Below are positions 1-5,280 of a stretch of 5,280 nucleotides of DNA, piece after piece. Under the pieces are notes generated by a model. That model was given only the letters and a program-made list of their open reading frames with translations, was not told the origin of the DNA and ran no database searches. The position numbers and the translations under genes were made by a program. Source of the DNA: Caulobacteraceae bacterium (GTDB lineage: Bacteria > Pseudomonadota > Alphaproteobacteria > Caulobacterales > Caulobacteraceae); NCBI GenBank assembly GCA_947484535.1, contig CANKPO010000123.1, positions 1-5,280 of the forward strand, written 5' to 3'. Within the stretch, counting starts at the first letter, position 1, and each line of letters opens with the position of its first letter.

Positions 1-524
1 GCCAGCTTGGACACCTCAGCAATGTCGGTGACCTCGAGCAGCGGATTGGCCGGGGTCTCGATCAGGACGGCCTTGGTATTGGGCCGCATGGCATTTTCCC
101 AAGCCTTCAAATCGGTGGCATCGACAAAGGTGGTCTCGACGCCAAAGCGCGGCAACCACTCGGCCACCAGCCAGCGACAGGAACCAAAAAGGGCGCGGCC
201 CGCGACCAGATGGTCTCCAGTCCGCACCAAACCCATCAAGGACGCATTGACCGCCGCCATGCCGGTCGCCATCGCCCGGCAGGCGGGCGCGCCTTCGAGC
301 AGGGCCAGCCTTTGCTCGAACATCTCAACGGTTGGATTGGCAAAGCGCGAATAGACATAGCCCGGCTCTTCACCTGAAAAGCGCGCCACGGCGCTCTCGG
401 CGGAATCATAGACAAAGCCTTGGGTCAGATAGAGGGCTTCGGAGGTCTCATTGAACGCCGAGCGCATGGTTCCGCCGCGAACCAAACGGGTTGCCGCTTC
501 CCAAGTCTTCGGATCTTCAGACAT
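1..524 (-). CDS. metZ: O-succinylhomoserine sulfhydrylase, N-terminal part (runs off left edge)
   Basis: Cytoplasmic PLP enzyme of the Cys/Met-metabolism (cystathionine gamma-synthase-like) family. MetZ joins sulfide to O-succinylhomoserine to give homocysteine for methionine synthesis. I translated the reverse strand: 174 complete codons are visible. They include the entry segment ATRLVRGGT (residues 11-19), TSEALYLTQGFVYDSAES (27-44), the YSRFANPT motif (58-65; in this family the Tyr and Arg contact PLP phosphate from the neighbouring subunit), the ATGMAAV cofactor-site loop (86-92) and ETPANP (156-161). The PLP-binding lysine and the C-terminal half lie outside the window. ATG at 524 is preferred over the in-frame ATG at 530 because AAGGA at 536-532 is 7 nt from the former and only 1 nt from the latter. 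The gene is divergent from the dCTP deaminase gene. The subgroup call (MetZ rather than MetB or MetY) rests on remembered N-terminal similarity to alphaproteobacterial MetZ; the fold family is certain. Confidence 0.9.
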   Translation of the reverse strand, partial: MSEDPKTWEAATRLVRGGTMRSAFNETSEALYLTQGFVYDSAESAVARFSGEEPGYVYSRFANPTVEMFEQRLALLEGAPACRAMATGMAAVNASLMGLVRTGDHLVAGRALFGSCRWLVAEWLPRFGVETTFVDATDLKAWENAMRPNTKAVLIETPANPLLEVTDIAEVSKL

Positions 525-531
525 CGCCATT

Positions 532-536
532 TCCTT
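532..536 (-). promoter_or_regulatory. Shine-Dalgarno of metZ (decides the start)
   Basis: On the minus strand, AAGGA lies inside the purine run GAAGAAGGAA (540-531). It is 7 nt from the ATG at 524 and only 1 nt from the in-frame ATG at 530, so it selects the downstream start. Confidence 0.7.
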
Positions 537-551
537 CTTCAAGCGCGCGGC

Positions 552-580
552 ATCAAAGGCATCGAAGGGGGTCAGGTCAA
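552..580 (-). promoter_or_regulatory. Candidate sigma70-type promoter of metZ
   Basis: Reading the minus strand, TTGACC (580-575; 5 of 6 to TTGACA) is followed after 17 bp by TTTGAT (557-552; 4 of 6 to TATAAT). Transcription would start near 545, leaving a leader of about 20 nt that just holds the ribosome site. A leader this short leaves no room for a riboswitch, and I found no SAM-II-like core in the wider region. This is inference from consensus only. Confidence 0.45.
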
Positions 581-613
581 GGGGGCGTCTTGGCGCTGGC
601 CATGATCTTGGCC

Positions 614-641
614 TTGGCGGCACCTGAAGACTTGCCATAAG
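614..641 (+). promoter_or_regulatory. Weak promoter candidate for the dCTP deaminase gene
   Basis: TTGGCG (614-619) and CATAAG (636-641) each match the sigma70 consensus at 4 of 6 positions, with a 16 bp spacer. Transcription would start around 648, some 20 nt before the ATG at 668. Matches of this quality occur by chance, so this is only the best candidate in the interval. Confidence 0.25.
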
Positions 642-646
642 GCGAG

Positions 647-651
647 GAGTC
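647..651. promoter_or_regulatory. GANTC (CcrM-type methylation) site in the dCTP deaminase leader
   Basis: The sequence GAGTC fits GANTC, the target of the cell-cycle methyltransferase CcrM in Caulobacter and many other Alphaproteobacteria. It sits at the predicted transcription start, 17 nt before the ATG. It is one of only three GANTC sites I found in the window (the others are at 403-407 and 1120-1124, inside genes) and the only intergenic one. The site is certain as a sequence; methylation or a regulatory effect is inference. Confidence 0.4.
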
Positions 652-667
652 GCGGACTGTCGCGCCA

Positions 668-1684
668 ATGAGTGAGCCAATTTCATCGGGCATCTTGCCC
701 AGCCAATCGATTGACGGACTGATCGCCGAGGGCGCGATCACGTCCTTGAGCGCCTTTGACGCCGATCAGGTGCAGCCAGCCAGTCTGGACCTGCGTCTTG
801 GTGTGCGCTGCTGGCGGATCCGGGCCTCGTTCCTGCCGGGTCTTCATCGCACGGTGCGTCAAAGGATGGTCGATGTGGCCATGCACGAGATCGACCTGTC
901 CAAGGGCGCGGTACTGGAGCGCGGCTGCGTCTATATTGCTGAGGTTCAAGAGCGGCTCCAGTTGGCCCCCGGCCTGTCGGCGCGGGGCAATCCTAAGAGT
1001 TCGACCGGGCGGATTGACGTCTTTGTCCGCCTCCTGACCGATCACAGCCGCGCCTTTGACGATGTGGCCAGTGGCTATGATGGCCCGCTCTATATCGAGA
1101 TCGCGCCCCAGACCTTTTCGATTCTGGTGCGCACCGGTACGCGGCTCAACCAGCTTCGGCTCAAGCAGGGTCAGCCCGCCCATCTGGAAACCCGCAGTGT
1201 CGGGGTCGACCTGACCGGTGATCTGGCCGGCTATCGGGCCCGTCGCCATTGCGGCGTGATCGATCTGGACAAGGTCGGCGGCCATGACCCGCGCGATTTT
1301 TGGGAGCCTTTGGAGCCGCGCCGGGGCGAACTGATGCTTGATCCGGGCGAGTTCTATATTCTGGCCTCGAAAGAAGCCGTGGAGATCCCCGTCCTGCAGG
1401 CCGCCGAAATGACCCCGATTGATCCCTCGGTCGGCGAGTTTCGCGTCCACTATGCAGGCTTTTTCGATCCGGGATTTGGCACTGAAGAGGCGGGCGGGGT
1501 CGGTTCGCGCGGCGTCCTAGAGGTCCGCAGCCACGAGACCCCCTTCCTGCTCGAAGACGGCCAGACGGTGGCCCGCCTCGTCTATGAACCGCTCTTGGCC
1601 CGCCCCAACCGCCTCTATGGGACCGGCGGCTCACACTATCAGCGCCAAGGCCTGAAACTATCCAAGCACTTTAAGGACTGGTGA
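668..1684 (+). CDS. dcd: 2'-deoxycytidine 5'-triphosphate deaminase, two-domain type
   Basis: Likely converts dCTP to dUTP and ammonia, feeding dTTP synthesis; soluble and cytoplasmic. It has 338 residues, much longer than the roughly 190 of E. coli Dcd, and matches the long alphaproteobacterial form made of two dUTPase/dCTP-deaminase-like beta folds. Domain 1 (about 8-175) has VQPASLDLRLG (35-45), NPKSSTGR (108-115; equivalent of the Dcd SSxxR phosphate-binding motif) and GYDGPLYIEIAP (137-148), where E144 aligns by eye with the Dcd catalytic glutamate. Domain 2 (about 215-325) repeats the pattern: LDPGEFYILASKE (224-236), HYAGFFDPGFG (261-271) and GVLEVRSHETPFLLEDGQ (282-299). An in-frame TAA at 638-640 limits upstream extension, and ATG 668 fits the family's N-terminus. 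Its only purine-rich stretch, GAGGAG (644-649), ends 18 nt before the start, too far for a normal ribosome site, so initiation may be SD-independent. Family call is firm; activity is inferred. Confidence 0.9.
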   Translation: MSEPISSGILPSQSIDGLIAEGAITSLSAFDADQVQPASLDLRLGVRCWRIRASFLPGLHRTVRQRMVDVAMHEIDLSKGAVLERGCVYIAEVQERLQLAPGLSARGNPKSSTGRIDVFVRLLTDHSRAFDDVASGYDGPLYIEIAPQTFSILVRTGTRLNQLRLKQGQPAHLETRSVGVDLTGDLAGYRARRHCGVIDLDKVGGHDPRDFWEPLEPRRGELMLDPGEFYILASKEAVEIPVLQAAEMTPIDPSVGEFRVHYAGFFDPGFGTEEAGGVGSRGVLEVRSHETPFLLEDGQTVARLVYEPLLARPNRLYGTGGSHYQRQGLKLSKHFKDW

Positions 1685-1696
1685 GGGGCTAGGGTT

Positions 1697-1885
1697 TTAG
1701 GGCAGGCCCTGATCATCATAGAGCCAAGTGCCGTGGTCGATCTGGTCATAGGGGTGTTTGAAACGTCCGGCGCTGTCGTTGGCGATCTGCATCACGGCGC
1801 TGGCTATCGAATGGGGCTGTGGGACCCTTTCTGTCAGGCGCTTGTCGGTGGCGAGAGCCCCATGGTTTTGGATGGTCTGATCCAT
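1697..1885 (-). CDS. Small hypothetical protein (62 aa)
   Basis: I do not recognise this protein. It begins MDQTIQNHGALATDKR and ends DHGTWLYDDQGLP; it is hydrophilic, with no signal peptide, membrane segment or Cys/His metal motif. Support for coding: about 45 of 62 codons end in G or C (my count), in line with the neighbouring genes and high for chance spacer sequence; no long ORF lies opposite; and it fills most of the 355 bp gap between two good genes. Against it: no clear Shine-Dalgarno (only AGG about 11 nt upstream on its strand) and some less favoured codons (ATA, AGG, GGA). The reading frame is closed about 50 nt upstream by TGA, with no other start between. It is convergent with the dCTP deaminase gene (12 bp between stops) and divergent from the MATE gene. 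It could be a real lineage-specific small gene or a decayed remnant. Confidence 0.45.
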   Translation of the reverse strand: MDQTIQNHGALATDKRLTERVPQPHSIASAVMQIANDSAGRFKHPYDQIDHGTWLYDDQGLP

Positions 1886-1895
1886 TCTGCCACTG

Positions 1896-1921
1896 CCTAA
1901 ATTAGGGTAAAAATGATTACC
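1896..1921. promoter_or_regulatory. Two abutting AT-rich inverted repeats, operator-like
   Basis: CCTAA-A-TTAGG (1896-1906) is a perfect 11 bp palindrome. It runs directly into GGTAA-N6-TTACC (1906-1921), sharing one G. The pair lies 10 bp upstream of the small ORF's ATG and about 40 bp upstream of the MATE promoter candidate, so a protein bound here could affect either gene. It is much more AT-rich than its surroundings. No regulator gene is in the window, and I do not match it to a known operator; it could also be an AT-rich promoter region. Confidence 0.35.
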
Positions 1922-1961
1922 ATGGGTAGTTCATTCTTCCAAGCCCAGACCAGCCTAGACT

Positions 1962-1988
1962 TTGACAATGGGGGTTGCCCGGTTTACC
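1962..1988 (+). promoter_or_regulatory. Candidate promoter of the MATE (and possibly fmt-truA) transcript
   Basis: A perfect TTGACA (-35 type) is at 1962-1967. The -10 region is poor by E. coli rules. It fits loosely with the Caulobacter housekeeping pattern (TTGACGS, 10-14 bp, GCTANAWC): GGTTTACC at 1981-1988 keeps four of the fixed positions after a 12 bp spacer. A start near 1995 would give a leader of about 45 nt. Confidence 0.35.
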
Positions 1989-2039
1989 CCTGCGCCACGC
2001 CCTAGCCCCTTTGGTCCTTGGGTCGATTTGAAATGAACA

Positions 2040-3479
2040 TTGACCGTGACTGACCCTGTGACCTCGATCTCAAGCTCGTCTGATCTGCCCGCCGCCCCGT
2101 CGCGGTGGAAGGCTTGGCGCGTGGAGACGGTGGCCTTGGTGACCTTGGCCCTTCCGCTGGTCTTTACTCAGTTGGCGCAGATGGCGGTGATGACCACCGA
2201 CGTGATCATGCTGGGCCGTTTGAGCCAGACCGCGCTGGCCGCTGGGGCGATTGGCAGCACGATCTATTATTTTGCTTGGCTGATCGGGGCCGGGCCGTCG
2301 TCAGCGGTCTCGCCGATGATTGCGCAAAGTCTGGGGGCCGATCCGAACAATCGCGAGGCGGTGCGCACCATTGTGCGGATGGGCCTGTGGGCTGTCGCGC
2401 TCTTGGCCATACCCATGGCGGTTCTGCTGGTCTCGGCGGAATGGATCTTACTGCATTTGGGTCAGGACCCCTTATTGGCCAAGGGCGCGGGACAGTTTGT
2501 CAGCGTTCTGGCCATAGGCATGCCCTTTACCCTGGGCTTTTTGGTCTTACGCAACTTCGCCACCGCCACCGGTAAGCCAAGGGCGGCCATGTGGGTCATG
2601 TTGGCTACGATCCTGTGGAACGCCTTAGCGAACTATGCCCTGATCTTTGGTCATTTCGGCTTTCCGCGCCTTGAGATGGTCGGGGCCGGGATCTCGACGG
2701 CCAGTTCAGGCATTTTCAGCTTTGTCGCTATGGTTCTGATTATCCGGTTTGATCCGGACCTGCGGGTCTATCAGCCCTTCAAGGACCTATTCGCTCCGGC
2801 CCATAAGCTCTTAGCCGAGGTCTTTCGTCTAGGCGTTCCCATCGGCATGACCATGATCTTTGAGGCCATGTTGTTCAATGTCATGACCCTTGTGATTGGT
2901 ACCTTTGGTACGGATCAATTGGCCGCTCACCAAGTGGCGCTAAACTTTGCCTCTGTGACCTTTATGGTGCCGCTCGGTATAGGCATGGCCGCGACCGTGC
3001 GGGTCGGGCTGGCGACGGGCCGAGGCGATATGGCCGCCGCGCGGCTCTCGGGGCTTGTGGCTATGGTTGTCGGGGTTGGGTTCATCAGTCTATGCGGTAT
3101 CGCCATGGCCTTTGCCGGTCGTCAGATCGCCAGCCTCTATTTTGGAACGCCGACCACCCAAGAGACGCAGGTCATCACCTATGCCACCCAGTTCCTTATG
3201 ATCGCCGCGGCCTTTCAAGTCTTTGACGCCCTCCAAGTGATCGGCGGTCTGGCCCTGCGGGGGATGAAGGATGCGCGGGTGCCGATGATCATAGCGGGGG
3301 CGAGCTACTGGCTGGTCGGCGCACCCATCTGCCTGATCTTAGCCATCCCATTTGGCCTCGAAGGCTTCGGGGTCTGGATCGGTCTTGCGGCAGGCCTGTC
3401 TGTGGCGGCCGTGGCCATGGTCCTGCGGTTTGAATGGCTTACCCGCACTTCAAATAATCCTGCGGCCATCACGGTCTAG
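2040..3479 (+). CDS. MATE family (NorM-like) multidrug efflux transporter
   Basis: Inner-membrane antiporter that probably exports cationic drugs or metabolites in exchange for Na+ or H+. At 479 residues it is of normal family length. Hydrophobic stretches fit 12 TM helices in two six-helix halves: TM1 from about 32, TM6 ending near 236, a loop at about 237-261, TM7 from about 262 and TM12 ending near 463. Residues that by eye match the acidic cation/drug-site residues of Vibrio NorM (D36, E255, D371) are present: D54 in MTTDVIMLGR, E275 in IFEAMLF and D396 in FDALQVIGG. The hallmark LRGMKDARVPM is at 406-416. The start is uncertain: TTG 2040 is the longest, directly after an in-frame TGA (2034-2036); GTG 2046 and GTG 2058 are alternatives, and none has a clear Shine-Dalgarno. 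The first 24 or so residues are a Ser/Pro-rich tail and tell nothing about the start. fmt follows after 32 bp. Substrate cannot be read from sequence. Confidence 0.92.
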   Translation: MTVTDPVTSISSSSDLPAAPSRWKAWRVETVALVTLALPLVFTQLAQMAVMTTDVIMLGRLSQTALAAGAIGSTIYYFAWLIGAGPSSAVSPMIAQSLGADPNNREAVRTIVRMGLWAVALLAIPMAVLLVSAEWILLHLGQDPLLAKGAGQFVSVLAIGMPFTLGFLVLRNFATATGKPRAAMWVMLATILWNALANYALIFGHFGFPRLEMVGAGISTASSGIFSFVAMVLIIRFDPDLRVYQPFKDLFAPAHKLLAEVFRLGVPIGMTMIFEAMLFNVMTLVIGTFGTDQLAAHQVALNFASVTFMVPLGIGMAATVRVGLATGRGDMAAARLSGLVAMVVGVGFISLCGIAMAFAGRQIASLYFGTPTTQETQVITYATQFLMIAAAFQVFDALQVIGGLALRGMKDARVPMIIAGASYWLVGAPICLILAIPFGLEGFGVWIGLAAGLSVAAVAMVLRFEWLTRTSNNPAAITV

Positions 3480-3511
3480 CCTCTCGGCGCGCCGAAGGGT
3501 AAAGAGCGGAT

Positions 3512-4438
3512 ATGCGTATCGCTTTCATGGGCACCCCTGATTTCGCCGTTCAAACCCTGGCCGAGTTGGTCGCCGCAGGGCATGAGGTCGTGGCGGTCTA
3601 TTCTCAGCCCCCCGCCCCGCGCGGCAGGGGCCAAGAGCTCAAGCCTTCCCCGGTCCACGCCTTTGCCGACAGCCTCGCCCTGACGGTGCGCACGCCTGCA
3701 TCGATGAAAGCTCCAGAAGAGATCGCCGCCTTTCAAGCGCTGGATCTGGATGCAGCGGTGATCGTCGCCTATGGCCAGATCCTGCTGAAAGAGGTGCTTG
3801 ATGCGCCGCGTCTGGGCTGTTTCAACCTCCATGCCTCGCTCCTGCCCCGTTGGCGCGGTGCGGCCCCGATCCAGAGGGCGATCATGGCGGGCGATCAGGT
3901 CACCGGCGTTCAGGTCATGCATATGAGCGAAGGTCTGGACGAGGGGCCGGTGCTCCTGTCCGAAACGGTCCGCATCGAACCGCTTGATACGTCCGGTAGC
4001 CTGCATGAGCGCTTGGCCGCCGTCGGGGCCCATCTGGCGCCGCGCGCCTTGGCGGCGGTGGAACGCGGTGCAGCCGTGGAGACGGCCCAGACGCTCGATG
4101 GCATCACCTATGCCAAGAAGATCAAGCCTGCAGAGGCGCGCATCGACTGGTCCCTATCTGCCGAGCAGGTCGATTGCCACATTCGCGGCCTATCGCCCTT
4201 TCCGGGGGCTTGGTTTGAGGCGCCCGGTGAAAAGGGCCCTGTGAGGATCAAGGCCCTGCTGTCGCGGGTCGAGCCCACCACGGGCGCGCCGGGCGAGGTG
4301 TTGGATGATCAGTTGCTGATCGCCTGCGGCACCGGCGCGGTCCGGCTCTTGCGGGCGCAGCGCGAGGGCAGGGCGGCGCAAGAGGCCGAGGTCTTTGTGC
4401 GCGGCTTTGTGCTGACCGCTGGAACCCGGCTCGTCTGA
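3512..4438 (+). CDS. fmt: Methionyl-tRNA formyltransferase
   Basis: Cytoplasmic enzyme that transfers a formyl group from 10-formyltetrahydrofolate to initiator Met-tRNA, allowing normal translation initiation. It has 308 residues, close to the usual 310-315. The N-terminal Rossmann-like catalytic domain (about 1-190) opens with [13 protein letters not shown]. It carries the signature [18 protein letters not shown] (104-121) with catalytic N105 and H107, and D143 in GLDEGPVLL, equivalent to N108/H110/D146-type residues of E. coli Fmt. The C-terminal tRNA-binding domain (about 200-308) includes [13 protein letters not shown] (201-213), [11 protein letters not shown] (224-234) and the end segment [18 protein letters not shown] 3512 has GAG (3504-3506) 5 nt upstream within a purine-rich stretch. 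The stop overlaps truA by one base, implying translational coupling. In many bacteria def (peptide deformylase) sits just before fmt; here a MATE gene does. Confidence 0.97.
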   Translation: MRIAFMGTPDFAVQTLAELVAAGHEVVAVYSQPPAPRGRGQELKPSPVHAFADSLALTVRTPASMKAPEEIAAFQALDLDAAVIVAYGQILLKEVLDAPRLGCFNLHASLLPRWRGAAPIQRAIMAGDQVTGVQVMHMSEGLDEGPVLLSETVRIEPLDTSGSLHERLAAVGAHLAPRALAAVERGAAVETAQTLDGITYAKKIKPAEARIDWSLSAEQVDCHIRGLSPFPGAWFEAPGEKGPVRIKALLSRVEPTTGAPGEVLDDQLLIACGTGAVRLLRAQREGRAAQEAEVFVRGFVLTAGTRLV

Positions 4439-5175
4439 TGCCGCGCTATCGGCTCTTGGTGGAATATGACGGTCGCCCCTATCGCGGCTTTCAGGCGCAG
4501 GAGCACCTGCCGTCTATCCAAGGGGCCATCGAGAAGGCCGTGCTAGGCTTTAGCGGCCAAAAGATCCGCCTCATAGGGGCTGGCCGGACCGACACGGGCG
4601 TCCATGCCACGGGACAGGTGATCCATATGGATCTGGAGCAGGACTGGCGCCCCGCCGTGGTGCGCGATGCGCTCAATGCCTATCTGATGCCTCAGCCGAT
4701 CTCGATCCTCGAGGCCGAGAAGGTTGCTGATGATTTCCATGCCCGCTTTTCGGCCACGGGGCGGCGATATCTCTACCGCATCCTCAACCGACGCAGCCCC
4801 CCGGCCGTTGATCAGGGCCGGGTCTGGCATGTCAGGCGGCCCATTGATGTTGAGGCGATGAATGAGGCGGCGCAGGTGCTGGTCGGTCATCATGACTTCA
4901 CCACCTTCCGCGACATGCAGTGCCAATCTAGATCCCCGCTCAAGACGCTGGATGAGGCGCGGGTTTGGCGTGAGGGCCAAGAGGTCCATCTGGTCTTTGA
5001 AGCCCGCTCCTTTCTGCACCGTCAGGTCCGTTCTATGGCGGGAAGCCTGTGTCAGGTCGGTATTGGGCGTTGGACAGCGGCGGACATCAAGACCCTACTC
5101 GAAGCCCGCGACCGCCAAGCCTGCGGCCCCGTGGCCCCCGCCGATGGGCTCTATCTGACGGGTGTGGGCTATTGA
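4438..5175 (+). CDS. truA: tRNA pseudouridine(38-40) synthase TruA
   Basis: Makes pseudouridine at positions 38, 39 and 40 in the anticodon arm of many tRNAs, aiding reading accuracy; cytoplasmic homodimer. It has 245 residues, within the family range. Visible motifs: YDGRPYRGFQAQ (10-21), the active-site loop GAGRTDTGVHATGQV (47-61) with catalytic D52, FHARFSA (100-106) followed by the conserved tyrosine in RYLYRILNR (110-118), SFLHRQVRSMAGSL (191-204), and the C-terminal APADGLYLTGVGY (233-245). No key residue is missing. The ATG shares its A with the fmt stop codon (TGATG), and there is no independent Shine-Dalgarno, so translation probably depends on ribosomes finishing fmt. It is the last gene visible on the plus strand, followed by about 105 bp of spacer. 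Confidence 0.97.
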   Translation: MPRYRLLVEYDGRPYRGFQAQEHLPSIQGAIEKAVLGFSGQKIRLIGAGRTDTGVHATGQVIHMDLEQDWRPAVVRDALNAYLMPQPISILEAEKVADDFHARFSATGRRYLYRILNRRSPPAVDQGRVWHVRRPIDVEAMNEAAQVLVGHHDFTTFRDMQCQSRSPLKTLDEARVWREGQEVHLVFEARSFLHRQVRSMAGSLCQVGIGRWTAADIKTLLEARDRQACGPVAPADGLYLTGVGY

Positions 5176-5181
5176 GGGTTG

Positions 5182-5209
5182 GGGGTAGGGGGTCATGTTT
5201 CCTAACCCC
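5182..5209 (+). terminator. Weak stem-loop after truA, possible terminator
   Basis: GGGGTAGG (5182-5189) can pair with CCTAACCCC (5201-5209) as eight base pairs with one bulged A and an 11 nt loop. It begins 7 nt after the truA stop. The stem is followed by pyrimidine-rich sequence (GTCTTCCCTCGCTTCTTCC) rather than a clean U-run, so factor-independent termination would be inefficient. Confidence 0.3.
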
Positions 5210-5229
5210 GTCTTCCCTCGCTTCTTCCG

Positions 5230-5264
5230 CGTCATTGCGAGGCGTGAAACGCCGAAGCAACCCA
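5230..5264. repeat. Dispersed intergenic palindromic repeat (ATTGCGAG...GAAGCAA type)
   Basis: The element opens CGTCATTGCGAGGCGT and closes ACGCCGAAGCAACCCAG. It folds into TTGC (5235-5238) with GCAA (5257-5260) and GGCGT (5241-5245) with ACGCC (5249-5253), closing a GAA loop. The internal loop is GA on one side and GAA on the other, suited to sheared G-A pairs. The pattern 'GTCATTGCGAG...GAAGCAATCC' is familiar to me as a multicopy palindromic repeat between genes in many Proteobacteria; only one copy is in this window, so multicopy status here is inferred. It may also act as a transcript-end structure for truA. Confidence 0.6.
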
Positions 5265-5280
5265 GGGGAACATCCGATTA

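Noticed and set aside
7..354. 115-aa plus-strand frame at the left edge
   Set aside because: It is antisense to metZ, whose minus-strand translation is unmistakable.
525..600. SAM riboswitch before metZ
   Set aside because: Methionine genes in Alphaproteobacteria often carry SAM-II, but no ATTTAACC-like segment followed by GCTAAA is present, and the predicted leader is only about 20 nt.
525..602. N-terminal extension of MetZ reading upstream from residue 1 (ends LKKEMAM)
   Set aside because: The frame is open but has no ATG or GTG start with a ribosome site, and the good AAGGA points to ATG 524.
577..693. 38-aa minus-strand frame (MPDEIGSLIG... to KTPP) upstream of metZ, as a possible leader peptide
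   Set aside because: It begins inside the dcd coding region and lies largely upstream of the predicted metZ promoter. It has no regulatory hallmark such as Met codon runs or attenuator hairpins.
683..1450. 255-aa minus-strand open frame opposite the dCTP deaminase gene
   Set aside because: It lies wholly antisense to a gene with clear family motifs, and its protein shows no recognisable domain. Long antisense frames are usual in GC-rich coding DNA. The same holds for the minus-strand frames at 1161-1634, 3476-4033 and 4543-5019.
1699..1710. AGGGCAGGCCCT hairpin between the convergent dcd and small ORF, as a bidirectional terminator
   Set aside because: The stem is short with a 2-4 nt loop and has no U-run on either strand. 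It also overlaps the last codons of the small ORF.
2105..2575. 156-aa plus-strand frame within the MATE gene
   Set aside because: It is a +1 frame shadow of the MATE gene, whose own frame shows full transmembrane and motif structure.

Overview
The window looks like ordinary chromosomal housekeeping DNA from an alphaproteobacterium, most likely Caulobacterales or a close relative. GC is roughly 60% by eye. The reasons are the MetZ and two-domain dCTP deaminase types (both familiar from Caulobacter-like genomes), the fmt-truA pair, a scarcity of GANTC sites (the CcrM methylation sequence), and an 'ATTGCGAG...GAAGCAA' intergenic palindrome at the right edge. The intermediate GC would suit an Asticcacaulis-like genome better than Caulobacter itself, but the genus is a guess.

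Layout: (1) 1-524, minus strand: 5' part of metZ (O-succinylhomoserine sulfhydrylase), running off the left edge, with a good Shine-Dalgarno and a sigma70-type promoter candidate. (2) 525-667: divergent control region, with a weaker promoter candidate and a GANTC site for the opposite gene. (3) 668-1684, plus: a dCTP deaminase of the long two-domain type. (4) 1697-1885, minus: a small unrecognised ORF (62 aa), convergent with the deaminase gene. (5) 1886-2039: a divergent spacer with two abutting AT-rich inverted repeats and a promoter candidate. (6) 2040-3479, plus: a 12-TM MATE/NorM-type efflux transporter. (7) 3512-4438 fmt and 4438-5175 truA, plus: translation-initiation and tRNA-modification enzymes, overlapping by one base. 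(8) 5176-5280: a weak stem-loop after truA and the start of a dispersed palindromic repeat region.

How the genes relate: metZ serves methionine synthesis, the deaminase serves dUTP/dTTP supply, Fmt formylates initiator Met-tRNA, and TruA makes pseudouridine in tRNA anticodon arms. The MATE gene lies 32 bp upstream of fmt on the same strand, so MATE-fmt-truA may be one transcript; def, the common partner upstream of fmt, is not there. I see no CRISPR, tRNA, rRNA, transposon, toxin-antitoxin or defence system. The least explained parts are the small ORF with its neighbouring inverted repeats, and the GANTC depletion.
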